DNA of 38,975 nt from Candidatus Colinaster equi (GTDB lineage Bacteria; Bacillota; Clostridia; Lachnospirales; Lachnospiraceae): contig JAGHVF010000013.1 of the NCBI GenBank assembly GCA_018064425.1, positions 1-38,975 on the forward strand, written 5' to 3'. The position numbers and the translations under genes were made by a program. The notes under the pieces were generated by a model. It searched no databases and was not told the DNA's origin. It saw only the letters and a program-made list of their open reading frames with translations. This document shows positions 33,766-38,975 of this stretch, in pieces. Each line of letters opens with the position of its first letter. The first letter of the stretch is position 1.

Positions 33766-35103
33766 CTATAATTCTTCTACGATAAATGGCAACATATATA
33801 TTGGATATAATTTAAGCATTCCTGTGTTGCCTATATCTTTTTGAGATAACAGTATTTCCTTTACAACGTGCTTGGAATACTTTTTCTGAAATTCTGTAAT
33901 TGATTCATGCTTACCAATTCCTGATGACTTAACTTCAATCGGAATTATCTTTGTTTTTGATGTAAGTAAAAAATCAACCTCGTAATAGTGAGAACTCTTT
34001 TCTTTCTCCCATGTATGATAATAAAGGTCTATACCTGATCCGGCGATTATCTGAGCAACAACATTCTCGTATAGATATCCTAAATCTGCAGGTAGCGAAT
34101 CACTTAACAATTTCGTATAAATGTTTTCATCTGTCTTTCCCGACGATTTAAAAATCATTGTAGTAAACAAGCCTGTATCAGTTAAATATAGTTTGAATGT
34201 ATCATCAGCCCTCGTTTGAGACAACGCTACACTTGGGTTGAGAGCATTATAACAAGCCAATACCGTCTTTGAATCCAGTAAATCATGCAAGCGCTCTAAA
34301 TCTTTGTCAATCTTCTTTTTACCGGTAGCAGACGAAATAACATAACTTCTTTTATCCGTTGCCAACTGCGTTGGAACAGAATCATACATTCTTCCAATTA
34401 GTCCCGTTCCATCGATTTTGAAAAAATCGTCTTTATACAGGTCTATGATTTCTCTCTTTACTTCATCAATTTCTGCAAAATTTTTTCCTTCTGCATAAGC
34501 TTGTACAGCCTGTGGCATTCCTCCTACAGCCATATAAATTCTGAAATCTCGCATCAGCTTTCTATTTAACGAATTTCCAATAGGCTTTCCGGACTTATAT
34601 AATTCCCTTAATACATTATAGGTATCGTTTCCGACGGCCCACATGAATTCTTCATAGTCCATAGGATATACCTGTATTTTCATCTCCTCAGACGGAAGAA
34701 CTATATCTCTCACATTCTTTTTTATACTGATTAGTGAACCTGTCTCAATATAATCATATCTTCCGTCTGCTACTAAGTACTTAATAGCCTGACGAACTTT
34801 AGGCATAAGCTGAATCTCGTCAAATATGATAACGGATTCTCGTTTATACAGAGTTATTCCCATTGCTGTTTGCAACCGTAAAAAGAAAATGTCCAAATTT
34901 GCTATATCATCAAACACATCAAGAACTTCTTGCGTTACGTTGGCAAAATCCACTTTTATATAAGACTTGTACTCCTGTTTTGCAAATTCCTCGGCAATTG
35001 TTGATTTTCCTACACGCCTGGCGCCCTCCAAAAGTACTGAATACTTTGGGGCCTTTTTTTCTTTCCAATATTTCAGTTTTTCTAAAGCTTTTCTTTTGAA
35101 CAT
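33766..35103 (-). CDS. AAA_14/DUF4143 ATPase
   Basis: A 445-residue predicted ATPase. Walker A is GARRVGKST (27-35), Walker B VIIFDEIQ (91-98). The C-terminal DUF4143 region contains a PD-(D/E)xK-like pattern: HYYEVDFLLTSKTKIIPIEVKSS. The family is common in variable regions of anaerobes and archaea; its substrate is not known. AGGAG lies 5 bases before the ATG. It has its own promoter and terminator. Length is usual for the family. It is about 20-25 percent similar by eye to the second ATPase at 35797, so the two are family members, not a recent duplication. Confidence 0.9.
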   Translation of the reverse strand: MFKRKALEKLKYWKEKKAPKYSVLLEGARRVGKSTIAEEFAKQEYKSYIKVDFANVTQEVLDVFDDIANLDIFFLRLQTAMGITLYKRESVIIFDEIQLMPKVRQAIKYLVADGRYDYIETGSLISIKKNVRDIVLPSEEMKIQVYPMDYEEFMWAVGNDTYNVLRELYKSGKPIGNSLNRKLMRDFRIYMAVGGMPQAVQAYAEGKNFAEIDEVKREIIDLYKDDFFKIDGTGLIGRMYDSVPTQLATDKRSYVISSATGKKKIDKDLERLHDLLDSKTVLACYNALNPSVALSQTRADDTFKLYLTDTGLFTTMIFKSSGKTDENIYTKLLSDSLPADLGYLYENVVAQIIAGSGIDLYYHTWEKEKSSHYYEVDFLLTSKTKIIPIEVKSSGIGKHESITEFQKKYSKHVVKEILLSQKDIGNTGMLKLYPIYMLPFIVEEL

Positions 35104-35150
35104 ATTATCTCCTAAAACGCATTGTTCTGTTCCTTCAATGTTACAAATCG

Positions 35151-35179
35151 ATTATAGTACCATTTCTTCAATATTGCAA
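35151..35179 (-). promoter_or_regulatory. Promoter of the first AAA_14 ATPase
   Basis: On the minus strand TTGCAA (35174-35179), a 17-base spacer and a consensus TATAAT (35151-35156). The spacer contains one copy of a 13-base direct repeat. Confidence 0.75.
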
Positions 35180-35231
35180 CGACATGTTCCGTTTATTCAT
35201 AACTGTTTTGTTGGTTTTGTACCATTTCTTC
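35157..35231. repeat. Direct repeat pair in the ATPase promoter region
   Basis: GTACCATTTCTTC occurs at 35157-35169, within the promoter spacer, and at 35219-35231, 62 bases away (about six helical turns). The placement suggests a binding site for a regulator that may loop DNA. Confidence 0.6.
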
Positions 35232-35436
35232 CAACTGCTTTGTTAAAAGTCTATACTGGTTATTTATTCTTTACTGCAGTTTGACGCCTACCCTGCTTCT
35301 TCGGCTCCTGCTCTCTTTGCACCTGCATTTCCTTCTTCCTTTTCTCAGCCTCCTGCATTCTGCAGGTAATCGTTGCGCGCATAGGATTAAGCGATAATTC
35401 AGCATCAGGAAGTACCCTAAGTTATATCTACCACCC

Positions 35437-35460
35437 TTCTGTGGGTCGTACCCCACAGAA
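35437..35460. repeat. Perfect inverted repeat
   Basis: TTCTGTGGG (35437-35445) and CCCACAGAA (35452-35460) with a 6-base loop, next to a second hairpin. Possibly a structured mRNA end or remnant of an element end. Confidence 0.6.
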
Positions 35461-35462
35461 AT

Positions 35463-35501
35463 AAAAAAAATCCATGCAAATACATCTGTAAATGCATGGA
35501 T
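35463..35501 (-). terminator. Strong minus-strand terminator in decayed DNA
   Basis: ATCCATGCA and TGCATGGAT arms (35493-35501 and 35470-35478), with further pairing inward, followed by eight T residues on the minus strand. It would stop transcripts coming from the second ATPase gene or from the decayed gene. Confidence 0.75.
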
Positions 35502-35796
35502 AAGATTTTCAATCGTACCCCATTCTTTCATCAAAGCATGATATTTTGCGATAATTTACGGTACTTTTCCTATTCGCCAAAATCTGATACAAATCCTCGG
35601 AATGCCTATAAATACGCTACTTTGCGCCGATTGAATCCACATCATACGGCGTGGCCTGATATACGTAATAATTATCATTGAAGGCATCTTTCGCATGTCA
35701 AGAATCCAGTATTTTCAATACTTTGCGAACTCGCTGCATTTTTCGTTTTTCCAGAAACGCCGCAACCGATACCATACATAACCGCTAACGCCATTA

Positions 35797-37050
35797 TTAA
35801 TATGATTCACCAATTTTTTCTTTCCCCAAAAACAAATCTATCGCATTTATGTGATGAACACCTTCTTGCTGGTCTCTGAACTTATCCAGGGAAATAATAT
35901 ATCTGGGATAACCATCCCTTATATCTCTAAAAGGTCTATATTCTCTTTCTTTAATACGTTCAGTTGTCTTTATATCTTCTCCCTGAAGTGTATATACAAC
36001 TTGAATATACGCATAATTTCGATTGTGATCTCTAACACTAAAATCACATTCGAATTTTCCTATTCTCCCGCTACTTACTTGATAACCATTACTAATCAAG
36101 AACAGATAAACAATATTTTCAAGCGATGGGCCATAACTTATTCTATTATCCGTATTCATTGAAAAGTAAATTGCCAAATCTGATAAATAGTATTTCTGGT
36201 CACGCTTTATGGCCTTTTTGCTCTTTAAATCAAACCTATTGCACTCATATACAATTTTGGCTTTTTGAAGATCTTCTATATATCCTCTAACAGTAGTCGG
36301 CTTTGTCCTAAATCCTTCTGACGCTAATATATCCATAAGATTACCTATGGAAAATGGTGCCGAATAGTTATTTAGCAAAAATGATTGTACTCTTTCATAA
36401 ACAGCAACATTCGAGATTCTTTTTCGCGTCTTTACATCCTTTTCAAAAATTTCGCTTATGATGCCTCGTGTATATACCTGTCTTGTATTCAGATCATCAA
36501 ATTCCAACGACTTCGGGAATCCTCCATTCAGAATGTATTCATCAAACTCGATTTCCATATCACGGATTTCTTTATCAAAAAATTTTTTCATATCTAAATA
36601 TTCGGAAAAATCCAGTGAAAAAACCTCGAACGGAAGATATCTACCCGTGAGTTTTGTTGTTATTTCATCACTTAGCATATAAGAGTTTGATCCTGTCAAA
36701 AATACTGAAAATCCTTCTTCTGCGTATGCCTGCACAACACTTTCAAAGCCTTTTACATTCTGAACCTCATCAATGAATATATACTTAAATTCTTCATTGC
36801 CTATCATTGATTCTATTTTTTCTTCCAGCTGCTTAGGTGTCTTAATGTTTTTAAATCCCCTTTTATCCAAAGGAACGTATATAATGTCTGTTTCATTTAC
36901 ACCATTTGATCTTAACTCATTAATAATTCCCTTTATAATAAAAGACTTTCCACATCTTCTTATGCCTGTAATTACCTTAATTATGTCCGAATCAAAAAAA
37001 GGACGTATTTTCGATAAATATTTTTCTCTTGGATATACATTTGCAAACAT
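35797..37050 (-). CDS. AAA_14/DUF4143 ATPase
   Basis: A 417-residue predicted ATPase of the same broad family as the gene at 33766. Walker A is GIRRCGKS (29-36), Walker B YIFIDEVQ, followed by FLTGSNSYML as sensor 1. The C-terminus holds DUF4143 with ECDFSVRDHNRNYAYIQVVY in the nuclease-like position, where the PD-(D/E)xK lysine appears lost (IQVVY for IEVK). The start at 37050 (MFANVYPREKYL) has AGGAAG 7 bases upstream; a longer form to 37080 is less likely. Function unknown. Confidence 0.88.
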   Translation of the reverse strand: MFANVYPREKYLSKIRPFFDSDIIKVITGIRRCGKSFIIKGIINELRSNGVNETDIIYVPLDKRGFKNIKTPKQLEEKIESMIGNEEFKYIFIDEVQNVKGFESVVQAYAEEGFSVFLTGSNSYMLSDEITTKLTGRYLPFEVFSLDFSEYLDMKKFFDKEIRDMEIEFDEYILNGGFPKSLEFDDLNTRQVYTRGIISEIFEKDVKTRKRISNVAVYERVQSFLLNNYSAPFSIGNLMDILASEGFRTKPTTVRGYIEDLQKAKIVYECNRFDLKSKKAIKRDQKYYLSDLAIYFSMNTDNRISYGPSLENIVYLFLISNGYQVSSGRIGKFECDFSVRDHNRNYAYIQVVYTLQGEDIKTTERIKEREYRPFRDIRDGYPRYIISLDKFRDQQEGVHHINAIDLFLGKEKIGESY

Positions 37051-37150
37051 TTCTCCACTTCCTTTCGCTATATATATCATTAATCAGCGATTCAGGGTAC
37101 TATTATTTGCATTTTCCAAAAAACAATACCTTTATTTGTACATGAATATG

Positions 37151-37187
37151 AAAAATAACGGTCCGGAAATACTCCCGAAACCGTTAT
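37151..37187 (-). terminator. Terminator after the acidic hypothetical gene
   Basis: ATAACGGT (37155-37162) and ACCGTTAT (37180-37187) with an inner CCGG/CCCGA pairing, followed by TTTTT on the minus strand, 30 bases after the stop codon at 37217. Confidence 0.75.
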
Positions 37188-37216
37188 ACCATATGTAAAC
37201 TCCTTGCAAAAATCAA

Positions 37217-37639
37217 CTAAGCGTCCGATTCGTCATCGGAATCCGGTTCGTCTATCATTGATCTAACCATAGGATTTCTTCCCATTTTCAGGCCTCTCGT
37301 AAGTTCATTTCCTCGACCGCATTCTTCTTCGATGATACGCATTTCTTCTGCTGCATTTGGCCATTCATCAAGATGTTTTCCCCAGAAGAATGTTCCGTAC
37401 AGCAAAGTCGCTTCACGTTTTTTATCATAATATCCGGTTCTGCACAGACCTAATGATTCCATATAGGAGTCTTCATCTGTAACCTTATCAATAAAATAAA
37501 AATCATCAAGTATTTGATGGTACAATTTTCCGTCTTCGCCAAAATCTTTTATATCATTCAATGTTTCATTCGCTATTTTTTGAAACCATCCGTCAGCAAT
37601 AAAACGACATTCAAGTTCTTCAACAACATCCTCGCTCAT
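37217..37639 (-). CDS. Acidic hypothetical protein
   Basis: A 140-residue protein, start MSEDVVEELECRFIADGWFQ, rich in Glu and Asp, ending DEPDSDDESDA. No membrane helix, signal or catalytic motif is recognised. GGAAG lies about 4 bases before the ATG at 37639. The frame is open for about 15 codons upstream (with TTG codons at 37672) to a TAA. It lies between the second ATPase and the 3' end of the group II intron and has its own terminator. Small acidic proteins of this kind are common near mobile elements. Confidence 0.65.
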   Translation of the reverse strand: MSEDVVEELECRFIADGWFQKIANETLNDIKDFGEDGKLYHQILDDFYFIDKVTDEDSYMESLGLCRTGYYDKKREATLLYGTFFWGKHLDEWPNAAEEMRIIEEECGRGNELTRGLKMGRNPMVRSMIDEPDSDDESDA

Positions 37640-37794
37640 TTCTTCCGGTCGTAACAATTCCCGAAACAACAACGGACACGCTTCGGAAACTTATCCTTTC
37701 CCTATTGCCATAAGTATCTATCAAAATTCATAAGGCTATACTTATCAATCGAGTAGGAGGGAAAATTAAATAAAATTTTTTTCCCGACCTCTCA

Positions 37795-37828
37795 CACCAC
37801 CGTGCGTACGGTTCCGTACACGGCGGTT
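37795..37828 (-). ncRNA. Group II intron domain V
   Basis: A 34-base minus-strand hairpin: ACCGCCGTG pairs with CACGGTGGT, a 2-base bulge (CG) interrupts the 3' side, then TACG/CGTA closes a 4-base loop GAAC. This is the catalytic domain V shape. Domain VI follows: GGGAAAA pairs with TTTTCCC, and then CTCCTACTCGAT. Confidence 0.85.
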
Positions 37829-37836
37829 CAATCAAC

Positions 37837-38880
37837 TTAACAAGTAACACACCTTCCGGTGTAGTAATCTAACATAGAGACTAGTCCAAATGAGGCTAGT
37901 CTTTTATTATTTATTGCGACATTCACCGCTCCTTTGTTACAAACATAGGCTATTCTTCGACCCGTGTATGCAACCCGTCTTGCTGTGTCTCTGTCAATTC
38001 CAAGCTTTACAAGGTTCTTTTCACGATTTTGAGGGGTTTTCCACTGTTTCCAAATGCACATGCGAAGTCTATATCTGATATGTCTGTCCATATCTTTACA
38101 GAGGGTTTTCATACTACCTATCTTGAAGTAGTTTATCCATCCTCTGATGAGCTGATTGAGTTTCTCCACCTTGTAGCTATTGCTAACGCCCCAACTACGG
38201 CAAGTGAGTTCCTTCATCCTTTTCTTAAACTTCGCTACTGATTTTGCATGTGGCTTCGCCTTAAATTGGTGCGCCCTTGAATCAAAGTAGAATCCGAAAC
38301 CTAGGTATTTAAGTCCTTGTGGTTTATCTACCTTGCTTTTGGTCATGTTGACCTTAAGCCCTAGTTTCTCTTCTATGAATCGTGAAATATTTCTCATGAC
38401 TCTGTTAGCAGACATTTCACTTCCAACCATAATAATACAGTCATCCGCATATCGTACAAAATTAAGCCCTCGCTTTTCCATTTCCTTATCTAGTTCATTT
38501 AACATGATGTTCGCCAGTAATGGCGAGAGATTTCCTCCTTGTGGTGTTCCCACTATGGAATCCTCATACTCATCATCAATCATGATTCCGCTGACAAGGT
38601 ATTTTCTAATAATAGAGATAACATCTCCATCCTTTATAGTTCTACCTATGATTGTCATAAGCTTATCGTGGTTTACTGTGTCAAAGAACTTCTCCAAGTC
38701 AATGTCTACAATCCAATCATCACCATCATTCATCATATCAAGTGCTGTTAGGATTGCTTGCTGTGCACATCTATTCGGTCTGAATCCATAACTATGGTCA
38801 TGGAACTGTTCCTCATAGATTGGTGTTAATACCTGTGCTATGGCTTGTTGTATGAATCTGTCTGTTACTGTTGGTACTCT
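37837..38880 (-). pseudogene. ltrA: N-terminally truncated group II intron reverse transcriptase/maturase
   Basis: The frame from 38880 reads VPTVTDRFIQQAIAQ, YGFRPNRCAQQA, then WIVDIDLEKFFDTVNHDKL (RT2-3), GTPQGGNLSPLLANIMLNELD, the active site FVRYADDCIIM, and the maturase (X) domain GWINYFKIG followed by an HNH-lacking basic tail ending YYTGRCVTC. The N-terminal RT0 and fingers region is missing; a TAG lies directly before (38883-38881). An internal ATG at 38736 would give 299 residues, which lacks the first RT motifs. The full protein is normally about 420-600 residues. It should be inactive for retromobility. Confidence 0.88.
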
Positions 38881-38975
38881 CTATACTTTCTTATTTATTT
38901 TGCACAAAAAAGCTAGTATTTAAGCCATTTGTACAATGATCAATCAAGTTTCAAACAATGATAAGCATTCATTAA

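Larger units (their letters stand above)
35260..35775 (-). pseudogene. Decayed coding sequence with several in-frame stops
   Basis: One minus-strand frame reads MVSVAAFLEKRKMQ, stop, HAKDAFNDNYYVYQATPYDVD, TAG, RIYRHSEDLYQILANRKST, stop, then after more stops VLPDAELSLNPMRATITCRM and a Lys/Glu/Gln-rich tail ending QTAVKNK. The pieces stay in the same frame and look protein-like, but stops and an internal terminator interrupt them. The family is not recognised. It may be one or two dead genes from an older mobile element. Confidence 0.4.
37748..38883 (-). mobile_element. 5'-truncated group II intron (3' part)
   Basis: The minus strand carries the C-terminal part of an intron-encoded reverse transcriptase, then domain V and a domain VI-like segment ending ...CCTACTCGAT at about 37748. 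Upstream of 38880 the sequence stops resembling the reverse transcriptase, and the 5' intron domains are not visible to the window end. Loss of the 5' part is the usual outcome of incomplete target-primed reverse transcription. It is unlikely to be mobile by itself. Confidence 0.8.

Noticed and set aside
35271-35534. 87-codon Arg-rich reading frame
   Set aside because: It is a shadow of the decayed gene frame, runs through a terminator and inverted repeat, and its Arg/Cys-rich tail is not protein-like.
32011-35775. Reassigned TAG codon as explanation for the two in-frame TAGs
   Set aside because: Several intact genes in the window use TAG as an ordinary stop (for example the synthase at 12081 and speE at 13333), so recoding is not supported.
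1-38975. CRISPR array, tRNA, rRNA, riboswitch
   Set aside because: No regularly spaced repeats, cloverleaf-like sequence or recognisable riboswitch core was seen on either strand.

Overview
The window looks like chromosomal DNA from a low-GC Gram-positive anaerobe of the Lachnospiraceae type (Butyrivibrio/Eubacterium-like rumen or gut clostridia). The reasons are AT-rich DNA with AGGAGG-type ribosome sites on nearly every gene, a two-lobed 2-hydroxyacyl-CoA dehydratase activase, a secreted GH9 cellulase, a clostridial-style polyamine operon, AAA_14/DUF4143 ATPases and a bacterial group II intron. This assignment is inference; there is no rRNA or tRNA in the window.

Layout. 1-4349: a single long plus-strand activase gene with its own promoter and a bidirectional terminator shared with the convergent cdsA. 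5263-15793: a minus-strand run of nine closely packed genes. Six make polyamines: speA, speE, carboxynorspermidine synthase, nspC, aguA and aguB. They are followed without a visible terminator by a GH9 lipoprotein cellulase, a leaderless GH5 glucanase and a small unknown gene. Arginine would go to agmatine, N-carbamoylputrescine and putrescine, then to spermidine by the carboxyspermidine route and/or SpeE. A terminator hairpin sits directly against the speA ribosome site. 15839-18009: a MATE exporter and a divergent TspO protein.

18030-27452: a minus-strand signalling block. A Cache-type diguanylate cyclase is followed by a degenerate histidine kinase lacking the phospho-histidine, a fucosyltransferase-fold (NodZ/FUT8-like) protein, a large hybrid histidine kinase with the same kind of membrane sensor, and three small single-pass membrane proteins, two with zinc ribbons. 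This block is the most system-like part of the window. 27475-29097: small membrane, zinc-ribbon and hypothetical genes.

29106-31166: an MFS exporter and a TetR repressor with two identical 17-bp palindromic operators, one at each promoter. 31169-31936: an XRE regulator with a zinc ribbon. 32011-38975: an accessory, decaying region. It holds a nonsense-interrupted small gene, a 52-residue LysM micro-gene with its own promoter and terminator, two AAA_14/DUF4143 ATPases, long stretches of decayed coding sequence, an acidic hypothetical protein, and the 3' part of a 5'-truncated group II intron with a recognisable domain V.

All start choices below were made from ribosome-site spacing. Protein families were recognised by eye from motifs; no database search was run.
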